The translations under genes and the position numbers were made by a program. From Eulemur rufifrons (Eukaryota; Chordata; Mammalia; Primates; Lemuridae): DNA of 64,000 bases. The DNA is taken from NCBI RefSeq assembly GCF_041146395.1, contig NC_090984.1, positions 85,199,114 to 85,263,113 on the forward strand, written 5' to 3'. This document shows, one piece after another, positions 26,901 to 39,889 of the stretch. Each line of letters starts with the position of its first letter. Position 1 is the first letter of the stretch. The notes beneath the pieces were generated by a model. That model saw only the letters and a program-made list of their open reading frames with translations. It did no database searches and was not told the origin of the DNA.

Positions 26901-27389
26901 ATTCCAAGCTTCTATCATTCAAGGACCATCTGGCTCCCAGGACTGTCCCTGTTTCTGAGAATATTATAAAGGCTCCAGGATCTACCCCATCCAGCCAAAA
27001 CCTTGGAGGGAATTACAAAAATGTTCCCAGCCTTGTATGTATGTTATAATCACTAACCTTAAATAAATTCAAACTATAAAGAGAACAGGCCCTTTGGGGG
27101 CTAGGCTGGGGAGTGGTAGCCAATTGAACATAGATCAGACTGAAATTAGGAAGTGATCAGATGGCAAAGAAACTCAACCCACACCCTGTATCCCTTCTCT
27201 ACACTCCCTCAAGCCAAGTGAGAAAGCCACAGCTAAGTGCCGGGCTAATCCTGTCTTTCCATGGAAATTGGAGCAGTGGCAGAGATTAAAAGGAAAGCAA
27301 TTTTGAAACTCATTGGTTCTGATTTTGGCAATGCTGCAGAGAAAGAACACAATTTGGCCTTTAGACAGGCCTAGGTGGAATCCCATTTA

Positions 27390-27500
27390 GAATCACTTAT
27401 TAGAAGCTGTGTGACCTTGGACAGGTCCCTTAACCACTCTGCACTTCATTTTTGTCTTCTAGAAAATGAGATCGATAAAACTCTCTTTGCAAAGTTTCTG
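27390..27500 (+). repeat. MIR SINE fragment, sense
   Basis: AGAAGCTGTGTGACCTTGGAC, then GTCCCTTAACCACTCTGCAC matches the MIR core. Confidence 0.7.
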
Positions 27501-28829
27501 AAATGATTGATAAAAATATAACATGTATGAGAGGATTCCATTGATATAAGTTCCACAAACAGGGAAAACTAGTCTGAGATGTTACAAGTTAGGATAGTGG
27601 CTATCTTTGAGGGGAGGGGATGGTGTTGCTGGGGACAGGCACAGTGTGAACTTCTGTGATGTGGGCAGGGCCGCAGGAAGTAGACATACAGGTGTTCGCT
27701 TTGCGATAATTCACTGAGCTTAACATTTATGTTGTAGGCACTTTTCTGTATGTAAGTATACATGAATTTTGTTAAAGTTGAAAGAAATAACTCACATACG
27801 GGCCCATCACTGGTGCCCAACAGATTCTTGGTGCTCAGTGAATGACAGTCGTTATGTGTCATCCATTCTAGATGCCAAAGCCTGTTGAAAGATATGTAAT
27901 TGATAAATCAATAAAAATGAAATCCAATTTTAAAACTTCTAGTAGTTTGTGCTTCTATAACACGTCATTACGGCCCACGGGGGAGTTTGAGAAATACTGT
28001 TGTCAGCATCAGAGAAGGACATGGCTGGAACGTGTGAAAACCCACATCCGAGGGTGCAGAGAAGAGGATTGATTTTGCCATTACGTGGCCATCCTCCTTG
28101 TTCCTGTGACCTATTGGAGATGTCCTGAAATCTTTCTGTCTAGTCTGTGACCCACCCACCGTTTAGGTCTGCATGTGTCCATTTTAAATTAAAATTGAGT
28201 TTCCACTAATTAAAAAACAAATTTTCCCATTGAAAAGCTGGGACAAGCAAAACCCTGTTGAATTTGTCAAACCCTCATTAGTGGCCCTGTTGCTTGCAAC
28301 CCATGGAAGAAGGCATTTAAAATGAAATCCTTGTTTTAATATATTTTCTTCCCTGTCCTGGCTTTCCAATTAGTTTAGTATTTCAGTGATTCAAGTCTGC
28401 ATTTATTTGGATGTCAGTAGCTGGAGAAGTCTATAAAATTGGGTAAGGAATATCCAGAAATATTCTTACTCTCCACTCTTAACTGCCCTTACCTCCACCC
28501 GTCCATTTTCTCAGATTGATTCCTCCTAATGTGTCAAGATTAAACCAAAACCTCACCTATTGAAAATAAAAAAAGACAGTTATAGAGAAACAAAATGGAT
28601 CCGAAGATTAGCTTCGTTAGACTTAGCTTACATCCCAGGGAAAAAGTGGGATCTGATCTCTGTTATCAGCTGAAATGCACAGAGCAACACAAGCTGTCAA
28701 ATGTAAATAAACAGGGATGATTATTGGGGAAACAGACAAGAGAAATTTAGCAGGAAACTAGTGGGAAATACTACTTTGTAGTCATGGTGTCAGGGAAGCT
28801 TTTTAAAACCATTGGGAGGTAAGTACTAT

Positions 28830-28925
28830 TATTCCCATTTTGTAGAGGAAGAAACTGGTTTTACTTGTAGAATATCAGTAATTTGTTCAGCTAGTGAGTA
28901 GCTTGAATTCCAGAGCCATAACTGG
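28830..28925 (-). repeat. MIR SINE fragment, antisense
   Basis: GTAAGTACTATTATTCCCATT, then GTAGAGGAAGAAACTGG is the antisense MIR core. It is adjacent to the unassigned open frame. Confidence 0.6.
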
Positions 28926-28975
28926 ACCAACCCATCATTCTAACCCCCAGGGGGAAAAAAAGAATGGTCAGATGG

Positions 28976-29290
28976 TCAGCAATGATCATTTTCTTCATGC
29001 TTGTTCTCCTGAGGCAGGTCCTTGTCCCGTGTTGCCTTGTCCCGAGACTTCAGTATCAAGCCTAATTCCAGGGGGTGCTGGCCAATTTCCATGTCATCAG
29101 GGTCCACCTGCACTTTGTCCAGAGGGATCTGCTTGAGGCAGATCTCCTCTCCCTTCTCCCCTTTGATGATTGCCCTACTCTGCTCTGACTTTACCAAAAT
29201 AAAGTCATCCGCCTCAGGCATCCAGTATCTTCCTATGATATATTGCCCCAGGCACCCTGCAAAGGGACAGTTCAGAATGTTGGCATCTGT
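28976..29290 (-). other. Unassigned exon-like open reading frame, terminal-exon configuration
   Basis: Read on the minus strand, a frame of about 100 codons runs from near 29290 to a TGA at 28976. It has two possible acceptors: TCACTCTACACAG before ATGCCAACATT, or GTCCCTTTGCAG before GGTGCCTGGGG. Segments include GRYWMPEADDFILVKSEQ, KGEKGEEICLKQIPLDKVQV and a charged tail ending KHEENDHC. Composition and codon use look coding and the DNA is more GC-rich than its surroundings. I do not recognise the family. It could be the last exon of an unannotated gene, an alternative exon, or a 5'-truncated retrocopy; no A-tail follows, which argues mildly against the last. No neighbouring exon was identified. 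Confidence 0.45.
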
Positions 29291-29674
29291 GTAGAGTGAC
29301 AATAGTGACTGGATAATGTATCTTTTTGCAAGCCAAGTGGCTCTCAATTATTTGCTTTCATCAAAAAATTGAAGGAGTACCTAATCATGTTGTCAGTTAT
29401 ACATCATTTAAAATAATTTTTGTATTATTTTATATGCTATTATATATCATATATTATGTATGATGTAATTTTACACATATAACTTGGAAGCCAGGTAAAT
29501 AAGAGAGTTGTTAAAAACAAAACTCCTGCTATTCCCATCTATTCAGTGCTTACATCTATTAAAAAAAAATTAGAATAGAATTGATTCCGAATCTTGTCTC
29601 GTTCTAGCAATAAATAATAGTCATCCATGGCTACATGACCCAGTGGGGAGGCAGAAACAGTTCTGTTTTTAAGA

Positions 29675-30028
29675 AATGGATTTCCAGCTGGGTGCAGTGG
29701 CTCACGCCTGTAATCCTAGCACTCTGGGAGGCCAAGGCAGGAGGATTGCTTGAGCTCAGGATTTCGAGACCAGCCTAAGCAAGAGTGAGACCCCATCTCT
29801 ACTAAAAACAGAAAAATTAGCTGGGCAACTAAAAATAGAAAAAATTAGCCCAGTGTGGTGGTGCACATCTATAGTCCCAGCTACTCAAGAGGCTGAGGCA
29901 GGAGGATCACTTGAGCCCAGGAGTTTGAGGTTGCTGTGAGCTAGGCTGACACCAGGGCACTGTAGCCTGGGCAACAGAGCAAGACTCGTGTCTCAAAAAA
30001 AAAAAAAAAAAAAAAAAATGTATTTCCA
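29675..30028 (+). mobile_element. Alu SINE, sense, near-matching target duplication
   Basis: The body is 29687-30017. ATGGATTTCCA before and ATGTATTTCCA after flank it. It carries an internal linker duplication (two CTAAAAA...GAAAAATTAG units). Confidence 0.92.
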
Positions 30029-30639
30029 ATAAAATTATACTGTTTAATAATTATCAAATTTTTTGACATATTTATTTTGCTGTGATACAATATAAACTAC
30101 TAATAATGGAAAGATAACTCAATCCAGAATAACTTAATAACATTTAAAGCCTTATGGTCACAGAAAATATTTCTTCAATTTAATACACAAATTCTTTTTG
30201 AAGAGAGGCTCATCTGTGACAATGAATAAGAGAACTTTGGATAAAGTTATGTAGAAAAAGGAGAAATAGAAATGCAAGTTTAAGAAGAAAAATAAAGAAA
30301 AGGAAGAGCTTATTCAATGACTTGTACAACTGGATGACGGTAGGGAACAAAGTGCTATAGTATTTACATTCCATTGACTATTCTGAAAATGCTGTTATAG
30401 TTTTTCTTTAAAGCCAATGTTTAAAAGACACTGCAAATTATATCCTTTAAAATATTTAATCTTGTACAACTATAGCAATCAATCTATGAACCTGTGTGTG
30501 AGGCAGAGGAGCGTGGGGGCACACATAGGTTTCTAAAAATCTTTTGGAGTTACTTGAGCAAAAAAATGTTTGGTGAGAGCCACTGTGGGATATTGAGGCC
30601 CAGGTGGCAGAATCCCTCCTCACCTCTCCTAGACCTGCC

Positions 30640-30972
30640 GCCTGCAGTACAGCAACCACATGTGGATAATGAGCACCTGAAACACAGTCTGAATAAGATG
30701 TGCAGTAAGTTTAAAATACATACATGTTAAAATACATGTTTCAAAGACTTAGTATTAAAGAAAAAAGATTGTAAAATATCTTAAATAATTTTTATATTGA
30801 TTGCATATTGAATAATAGTTTAGATATATTGGGTTAAATAAATTAGTAAAAACTAAAGCCGCCTATTTCTTTTTCACTGTGGCTACTAGAAAATTTAAAA
30901 TTACATACCCATAGGTGGTTTGCATTTGTGACTCACAGGATATTAATATTTCTATTGGACAGCACTGTGCCT
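30640..30972. mobile_element. Non-autonomous DNA transposon (hAT/MER type)
   Basis: GTACAGCAACCACATGTGG, then GAGCACCTGAAACACAGTC, ATATTGGGTTAAATAAATTA and the end TTCTATTGGACAGCACTG form a recognisable dispersed MER-type element with short inverted ends. Family name uncertain. Confidence 0.6.
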
Positions 30973-31411
30973 AGACAAATGTCTCCCAGACATGAGAAAT
31001 CACTGCAGTCCTTCAAGGTTTTTGCAATATTACTGATGGCACTATTATGAAACTATTATTATTCACTTAATATTGACTCATATTTTAACTTAAAGTTATT
31101 TTAAAAGCAAGCTATAGATCATGGACTTAATATATTAGCTCGAAGTATTAATAAATATTAACTATATAACTCTTGAAATAAAAAAAAATCTGTCTCTCAG
31201 TGTACCTATGGAACCACGTCGTGTTACAGTAGTGACAGTCCCACCATGCATTGGGACTGAAGAAGAGGGATTTGGGGGGAATTTCCTTGGGTGGTAGAAG
31301 CTCTTGGCCCTCTCCTGAGCAATGCTATTCCTGACCCCAAAAGCCATGCCTTAGGAGCAGCTGTGAGGCAGAGTAGGATCTGAGCTTCAAATAGAGGTTG
31401 AAGTCAGGTTA

Positions 31412-31783
<372 letters not shown>

Positions 31784-33590
31784 ATTCTTACTCCCAGGAT
31801 TGTGGAATAAAACCCAGACCCCTTTAACACCCCTGCAACGTGGGTGCTATAATCCCCATGTATATAGAAGAAGCTCAGATGGCCTGACTCCCCCCAAGGC
31901 CATACAGACAAGGGACATCTCACTGGCTCCAAACCTGGAAGCATTGTTATTCCCGTTCGCTCCTGTTTTGCAATAGGCATCATGAACACAATGGAGATAT
32001 GTCCCTGCCCTCTATTCTCTGGAAATCTAACCGGGACCCAAAATATGTTCCTCTATTAAATATTAGGAAAACACCAGAAAAAGTTTCTACTGGCAAACAT
32101 ACATCCAATTCCCACAAACAGAATCTAAAGCCATGTTCAGCACCCTTTTGTCTCCACTAAGAAATTTCTTGTTATTTTAATATTTTCCTGATCACAAGGA
32201 AATGATCATTTGGCAGCTGTGGTGAAAAGAGCCCAGGTTGAAGTCTGACAGACCCAACTTCCAAATCCTAGCTCCGCCTTTTACTGTGTGATCCTGGGGA
32301 AATAACCTCTCTGGGCTGCAATTTCCTCACTTGCAAAAAGGGAAAAGTTGTTTTGAAAATCAGAAGTAATGTATGCTAAAGGTCATGGTAAAAGTACCTA
32401 AGTAATAATTATGATGAATATAGCAAATGATCATCCCTTCATTCTTCTCTTTCCTCAAAATCTTCCATCAGCTTTAACACAGAACAAGAGCAAGCCTATC
32501 ATCTAAGGGGGGTGGGCGGGAAGAGGCTAAAATGGTGTTTGTGTGGCTGCACCTGTCTATTCATTTCCTTAGTGTCACCATTTCCCAAGAATCAATATGC
32601 TTATTCGCCCCTGGACATAGTTTCCCAGCAACACACATCTTGAACCAATTCAGGTGAATTTCCTCTGTCATTTATGGTCACCTGGCTCTTGCATCAAGTG
32701 GCTCTTTGCAAGCTTCCATAAATATTACTATTATGCCTGCTAAAGGGAAATGAGCAAATATTATGCTTATACACTGTTCTTTTGGGATTTAATAATACTG
32801 AGCAAATAACCATCAGCTGCTGATGCCACAGTTTCCTTGAAGGCTGTTGGGTGGGTATTTTTGTGCCATGCAAACAGAGCAGAACAGATTTATCTGCAGG
32901 TTTTCTAATCCTCAGGAAAAGGAGTAGTCCCTCCATAAATAACAATCATTGTTAGTGATCAGGAGAGAGACCCAGGAAATAATCTGATTTTCCTGCACAG
33001 GGGTCTACCCTGACATTTTCTTTCTTCCCACCGAGAGCAGCCTGGCAAGCACCTGTAAGGCAAAACGACAGTCAAGTTATTGCCGAACCATTTAGCAAAT
33101 AGTGTCTGAATTTTCCATGTTTTAAGCATAAATATTTCTCATTTTAAATTCCCTTTATCCTTTCAAGTCTGATTTTTTTTTTTACAAAAAAATTTACATT
33201 GTTAGAATTCCTTCAGGCAGGACATCTACTTTGCTATATATTAAGTGGTTTTTTGTGATTGTTAAGCAAGCTTTTAATATTTTTAATAATGATATACAGT
33301 TTTTAATTTGAAAAATAGTGACAATTATTTTCAATAGGATTAAAATATCTCCCATAATCTAACTACAATGTTAGAATCATTTGCTGTATTTCTTTTTAAT
33401 GAGTTTTCCTATGTGCAGTTATGTTTTATTTTACATTGTTACATTCCATTGGTAACCTGCTTTTTTCTTTTACCACTATATTATCACTCTATTTTATGAG
33501 TTTTTCCATGTTACAACAAAATTTCCATACTTTTTAATTTTGATAAATTTCTTATTATCCAGTTAATTTGATAAAATCTCTTATTAACAA
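31784..33590. other. Repeat-poor intergenic stretch
   Basis: Contains a MIR-like piece at 32235-32400. Otherwise no gene or full repeat is recognised. The block 32630-32960 is a candidate conserved non-coding element; 33170-33590 is AT-rich and may include old LINE sequence. Confidence 0.45.
32235..32400 (+). repeat. MIR SINE fragment, sense
   Basis: GTCTGACAGACCCAACTTCC, then TGTGTGATCCTGGGGAAATA and GCAATTTCCTCACTTGCAA follow MIR order. Confidence 0.7.
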
Positions 33591-33597
33591 TAGAATC

Positions 33598-33985
33598 CTA
33601 AGTGCCCATCGATTCATGAGTGGATTAAGAGAATGTGGTATATATACACCATGGGGTACCACTCAGTAATAAAAAGGAAACTGGATAGAACTGGAGACCA
33701 TCATCCTAAATGAAGTATCTCAGGAATGGAAAAACAAACGCCACATGTATTCCCTAATAATTTGGAGCTAATGGATGGGCACACACAGGCACAAAGAGAT
33801 GTAAGGAATTGGAAATCAAGAAGGGGGATGGGGGAGGAGAAGAGGATTAAAAACCTACCCATCAAGTACAAAACACTATTCAGGTGATGGGCACACTAAA
33901 AGCCCTGACTTAAGCATTATAAAAGTATCCATGTAACAAAAACATTTGTACCCCCTAATATTTTTAAATTAAAAAATAAAACAAA
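33598..33985 (+). mobile_element. 5'-truncated L1 3' end, sense
   Basis: CTAAGTGCCCATCGATTCATG, then AATGTGGTATATATACACC, the ORF2 end, then a 3' UTR with GGGGGATGGGGGAGGAG and CCATGTAACAAAAACATTTG before an A-rich tail at 33965-33985. About 390 bp. Confidence 0.85.
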
Positions 33986-34194
33986 GTAATATAAGAAAAC
34001 CACAGGCATTAACATTTTAACAAAACTTGAAAAAAAAAAAACAAAAGAGAGTCCTCCTTCATCTTTGACTATCACTTTAAGGACAGTGTCACTAAGATAA
34101 TCTTTTTCAGAATCTATAGATAAGCAAATTGCTCATTTTTAAGAGACTTTTCCTTATTCTATACTTAGATAAAAATCTAAAGCACAGGGGTATC

Positions 34195-34345
34195 ACAAGC
34201 ATGTGACCTTAGGTAAGTTATTCAGCCTCTCTAAACTCAGCCTCCTTATCTGTAAAATGGGGATAATAGAACCCAGTTCAAACAGATCTGAGATCATGGC
34301 CTGTTACATGCTAAGCAATCAGTAAATGCTATTGATAATTGAAGT
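34195..34345 (+). repeat. MIR SINE fragment, sense
   Basis: GCATGTGACCTTAGGTAAG, then CTTATCTGTAAAATGGGGAT. Confidence 0.8.
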
Positions 34346-34379
34346 ACATGTTTTAAATAACATTCATTTTCAATGAAAA

Positions 34380-34870
34380 CAAATGAAAAAGAAAGTGCTG
34401 AACGTTTATCAGGGCTATCAAATTAAATTATACTCTTGGCAATGTATAGGGGGCAGCCTAAAGAAATATAAGTCATGTACGATCCATGCAAAATGTCTCC
34501 TGATTCAGCAGTGCCCAGCTGGCCTTTGTCAGGAACTGCCAGCCTCTCTCTCTAGTAGAGCCCCAGACAGACAACACAGCGACTCTCTGCGCCCGCCTCG
34601 GTCTGCACCGCCTCCAGGCAAGCATCTTGCCTGCACCTCGCAGTTGTCAAGCAAATCTCCAAGCTCCATCAGACAACACACAGATGGTTTCCTACAAAGA
34701 GCAGGACATTTCAGTTTTCTTTAGCCCTCAAATGTCTAAATGTTATTCCAAAGTTTTGTAATGAATCTCACATTTCTAATTTACAGTAAGCTATTTTTCA
34801 AAGATGCCGAAATGTCTAGTACAGAAGGGGGAAAAAAAATCTGAGACTCTAGATTTTCCAGGGTTTAAAA
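34380..34870. other. Unassigned stretch with a C/G-rich core
   Basis: The core 34505-34690 is clearly richer in C and G than its flanks (GCGCCCGCCTCGGTCTGCACC) and has a 113-codon plus-strand open frame over it. I recognise no homology and see no splice or promoter context; it is left unassigned. Confidence 0.3.
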
Positions 34871-35250
34871 AAATATATATTTTATAATTTCAGATTTAAA
34901 GAAAATTTGCAAAAATAGTCAAAGAATTCCCATACACCCTTTAACCAGATCCCCTAAACATTAATGTTTGCTTCATCATTCACACTCTCACTGCCTTAAG
35001 TCAATCAGTACTGTGTGTGGGTTCAACATGTTTCTTTACAACCTCTTCTTCATGTGAACCGGGGTGCTCTCGACTGTACTTATTTCCTGTAATTTGCAAG
35101 CTAAGCTTTAAGATATATACGTATATCCGCACATTCATAATTAATGAAAGTGATACACACATACGGTCAGAAAAAAATCAAATAGAAAAATTGAGCTTAT
35201 AATGGAAAGCCACAGTTCCACCTTTGGCTCTGCTCTTCTGAGGTACTTAC
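34870..35250 (-). mobile_element. Probable old L1M fragment, antisense
   Basis: AATTCCCATACACCCTTTAAC, then CCCTAAACATTAATGTTTGC resembles antisense old L1 wording. Diverged. Confidence 0.45.
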
Positions 35251-35550
35251 TTTTTTTTTTTTTTTTTTTTTTGAGACAGAGTCTTGCTCTGTTGCTTAGA
35301 CTAGAGTGCAGTGGCTTCATCATAGCTCACTGCAGCCCCCAACTCCTGGGCTAAAGTGATTCTCCTGCCTCTGCCTCCTCAGGTAGCTGGGACTACAGGT
35401 GCATGCCACTACGTATGCCTGGCTAATTTTTCTATAGAGATGGGGTCTTGCTTGTTGCCCAGGCTAGTCTTGAACTCCCAACCTCAAGTGATCCTCCCAC
35501 CTTGTCCTCAAAGTGCTGGGATTATGGATGTGAGCAACTGCACCCAGACC
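35251..35550 (-). mobile_element. Alu SINE, antisense, older copy
   Basis: A 22-bp T run and TGAGACAGAGTCTTGCTCTG; ends GCACCCAGACC. No enlarged linker. Confidence 0.88.
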
Positions 35551-36590
35551 GAGGCAGTATCTTTTGACCAACCCTTTCTGCTTTGGATTCTTCCAGTAGG
35601 GAGCACATCTCTACATAATATGTTCCAACTGCTATTTCTTACTCATCAACTTTGTACGTTTACTTTTAACTTACTGCTCTGCAAGACAAGACGTTAGCCC
35701 ATTTACCCCTCCCCCCACAGAGACATCACTATTCTTAGTTCTTCTACTGGTCACCTCTGTATCTTCAATCAGCATACTGAAGTCTGGACTTTTGTTCTGG
35801 CCACTCTAGAAAGTGAAGGGACCTTCTACTTTATGAGCAGAGGACATCAGCACACTAATTCCTTACCCTCCTCCCCTCTTCTAAAGGCTGCCCCTTTACT
35901 CTCACATAACTCATTAAAACATCTTCATTCTCCTCTATAACCACCATTGAAATGTCCCTGATCTGGTCCTCTTAAGGCATGAAAGCCCAATGGGAAGAAT
36001 TTTCCTTTCTGGGACTCTGGGACTCGTGGGTCCCTGCAGAGCAAGCAGCATGGGAGGATTCCTTCTCCAGAGGGCAGGATCGTGACCACCTGTGTGAAAT
36101 TGAAAGGGGGGTTCTGCTTTACCTGCACCCTCCTTGGCCAAACCTTCATGCGATTCCAGGTTCCCAGTGCTGCCTGGTCATTGTCCTGGCATCCGTGTTC
36201 ACCTCCTTGTCAGACTTTGTTGGTATGCAGGACCCAGAAATGCCAGAATATGCTGCCCTTGTTCTCCCTGGAAAACTTGCTCATTCTCTTTAGCTCAGAA
36301 GCCTTTCATTTTAATTAGCTGCCAAGAGTGAAACAAAATCGGGATATGTCACGCAAATTCTAGATTTCTGTCTTTTTAAAAATTTTAAGGTGGAGTAACT
36401 CTGGACTCTAGGCTGAGGGTGCAATAGTACTGGCTCTCTGGACGCTGTGGCTAATGGGTCTTCCACCCCTGAAATTAATCTCCGTGGCTCTACCCCCAGT
36501 TCTCACTCCTGACCCAGTCCATAGCCCCTCCTACACACGGTGCTATTCCCCTGCCGGGGCCACGCCTTATTTATTCGCCCCTGCAGCTTA
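35551..36590. other. No recognised gene; several overlapping open frames
   Basis: Between 35925 and 36330 open frames of 65-104 codons occur in all three plus frames and two minus frames. That pattern reflects low stop density, and none shows homology I recognise. Confidence 0.4.
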
Positions 36591-36594
36591 CTCA

Positions 36595-36755
36595 GTTTGT
36601 GGTCCTTGGACCAGGACAGCCTAGGTGGCATCCCCTGGGAGCTTGTTAGAAATGCAGAATTTCCCGGCCCACTCTAGACCTAGTAATCCGCATTTTAACA
36701 AGATCCCCAGGGGACTCCTGTGCCTGTGAACGTTTGAGGCTGGTCTAGGCTGTAG
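36595..36755 (+). mobile_element. MER5-like hAT fragment
   Basis: GTGGTCCTTGGACCAGGACAG, then GAGCTTGTTAGAAATGCAG and CATTTTAACAAGATCCCCAG match the MER5/Charlie-type dispersed element. Confidence 0.75.
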
Positions 36756-37626
36756 CTTTCCTGCCTCGCTTCATTGAGCATACTTCTTTCCATCTTCCTA
36801 AATTTATCGGAATTCTCTCACGCATGGATGTCCCCCACCCGCTTCACTTCATCATTGATTTTGTGGATTTATTTCCTTTTTATTTTCATTTTGTTTCCGT
36901 TATTTAATGGGCTCTCTAGAGCCCCAAAGGAAAACATTTTGTGTGGTCAGTAATTCAGCAAGTGATTTGCCAGTTTTCAGAGTCAGGCTTAAAACTCTAG
37001 AGTAATAGAAATTTTTACCATGCCCTGTTCTTGTTTTGTTTTGTTGGCGTGCTTGTTTGTATTTTGCTGCTCTCCTCCTAATAAAAGCACGGATGTGAGA
37101 GGGGATGGCAGACACTTACAATCTTAAGGGAACAATCCCTCATGCGGAAGTCTCCTGATGCCATTTGGTTGGTTAATTTACACCTGAAAAACTCAGAAAC
37201 GTGCTGCCTGTTAAGGCCAGACCGGAGGCCACCATTTTGCCATAAATACCAGCATTAAAAAAGCAAATTGAAAATAACGATAGAGACAAAGAGAATGGAA
37301 CAGCTCAGCAGAGAGATGCAAAACCATGTTTCTTTGTTGTTCTGGCTATATTTTTATTTTTAGCATCACAACTGCTACTGTACATTTGTCCCAGCCTGTC
37401 ATCCAAGTATTTGTGGAAATTAACTGCAATGTTATGAATGTTTCACAGATGGATGAACCAAAGCTGATGAGAAAACAAACTGGTTCTGATCTTTTCACCA
37501 TTTGGGGGCTCTGAGTTTTATCTAGCTGAAATTAAATATGTTTTCAATCAGTAACTGTAGCATGTGGAATTTTTTTCCCCACTAGAAATGTAATACCCAT
37601 CTAAATGTGGCTTAAACCTGCAGTCC

Positions 37627-38460
<834 letters not shown>

Positions 38461-38489
38461 ACCCTTCATGGTTCCAGCCAGAAAAGAGG

Positions 38490-38655
38490 AAAGCCTGTAG
38501 TTCTTAAAATTGGCTGCACGTTGGAATCACTCAGGAAGCCTGGCTCCCGCCTGGCTCCCAGGTGGCGAGATCTGATTTCACTGGTTTGGGGTGTGGCCTG
38601 GGCATTAGAGTGGTTCTCATGGGCAAGGCTGAGGAACACTGGCTTCAACAATGCA
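38490..38655 (+). mobile_element. MER5-like hAT fragment
   Basis: CTTAAAATTGGCTGCACGTTG, then GAATCACTCAGGAAGCCTGG, GTGTGGCCTGGGCATTAG and AGGAACACTGGC match the MER5/Charlie-type element. It directly precedes the 5' end of the RPL7 retrocopy. Confidence 0.7.
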
Positions 38656-39162
38656 GACACTTACTGTTTCACTGCACCACAAGTCTGGAGGTGGAGTTGC
38701 AGGCATGCCTTGGGGACTCAGTAAAGTCATCAAGGACTTAAGTTCTTAACAACTTTCTCCTTAGCTATTCTTAGCCTGTTGTCAATGTTTCCACATTGAC
38801 ACAGATGACTGCTATAGCTCTGAGCATAAAGGGTTCAAATACAGCAGGGAAAGGGAGCACTTCCTCCTAGTAGTGTCTTTCTAGGTCAGCAAGGAAGCCC
38901 CCAGGAGGTTTCTTTTTATCTCATTGTCTAGAATGTGGCCACCCATAGATCCACTGCCGGAAAAGACAATGGGATTGCCACAATTGACTCATGTCAACTA
39001 CCTTGTTGCCTTACAAAACAAAATGAGGGTTCTATTAAACTAAGTAAGAAGAGGGGAATGGCAACCAACAGTGTCTGTCTCTGTAACTTTGTTATCCAAA
39101 AAAGAAAATGAGCAAAAACTCATTATTAACCATCAGGCTCCATTGAAACAGATTTTAGGTTT

Positions 39163-39437
39163 TTGGGGGTGTATTTTTGAGATAGGGTCACCCAGGCTGG
39201 AGTGTAGTGGCCCCATCATAGCTCACTATAAACTTTAATACCTGAGCTCAAGAGATCCTCCTGCCTTGGCCTCCTAAGTAGCTGACTACAGGTGCATGCC
39301 ACCACTCCTGGCTAATTTTTTTACTTTTTGTAGAGACAGGGTCTCAATATGTTGCCCAGGCTGGTATCAAACTCCTGACCTCAAGCCATACTCCCACTTT
39401 GGCCTGGGATTACAGGTGTGAGCCACCATGCCTGGCT
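39163..39437 (-). mobile_element. Alu SINE, antisense, old copy
   Basis: TTGAGATAGGGTCACCCAGG through CACCATGCCTGGC, with several deletions. Confidence 0.85.
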
Positions 39438-39889
39438 GATTTTAGTTTTTTATTTTCTTTTTGGAACATTTCTATTTGTAAAGAGTAGCAACTTATGAGT
39501 TTAATTCATTCTTAGAGTTTTTCAAAGAACAAAGAAAAATTTACTTCAAAAAATAGAACAAAATTCATTCTATTTTGCAATTACCTTATGGGTCCATTGA
39601 TGCTTTTATAAATCTAACATACAATATGAGATCTTACTGATCTTATTTTTCTAGCTCACATTTTGCTATTTCATGATTTAAGTAATTCTTTTATCATATT
39701 CTTCAATTTTTCCCAGCTATATTTTTAACATGATTGAATTATAAGAAAATTTGGTTTTCTTGTTGCATTGCCCAAAGTAGTACATCATTTTTCAGGAAAG
39801 TATAAAAGACGACTGGAGAAACCACCTTTATATTTTGCTTTAAGATTTCATGGAACAAGTTGAGAATTCAGAATTTTTCATTTTCTATC

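Larger units (their letters stand above)
23949..28975. other. Repeat-poor intergenic stretch
   Basis: About 5 kb with no full Alu or L1 that I recognise. A MIR-like piece is at 27390-27490, and 24740-25260 may be a diverged old LTR-type repeat. No coding homology is seen. The blocks 24240-24650 and 28180-28420 look like candidate conserved non-coding DNA. Confidence 0.5.
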
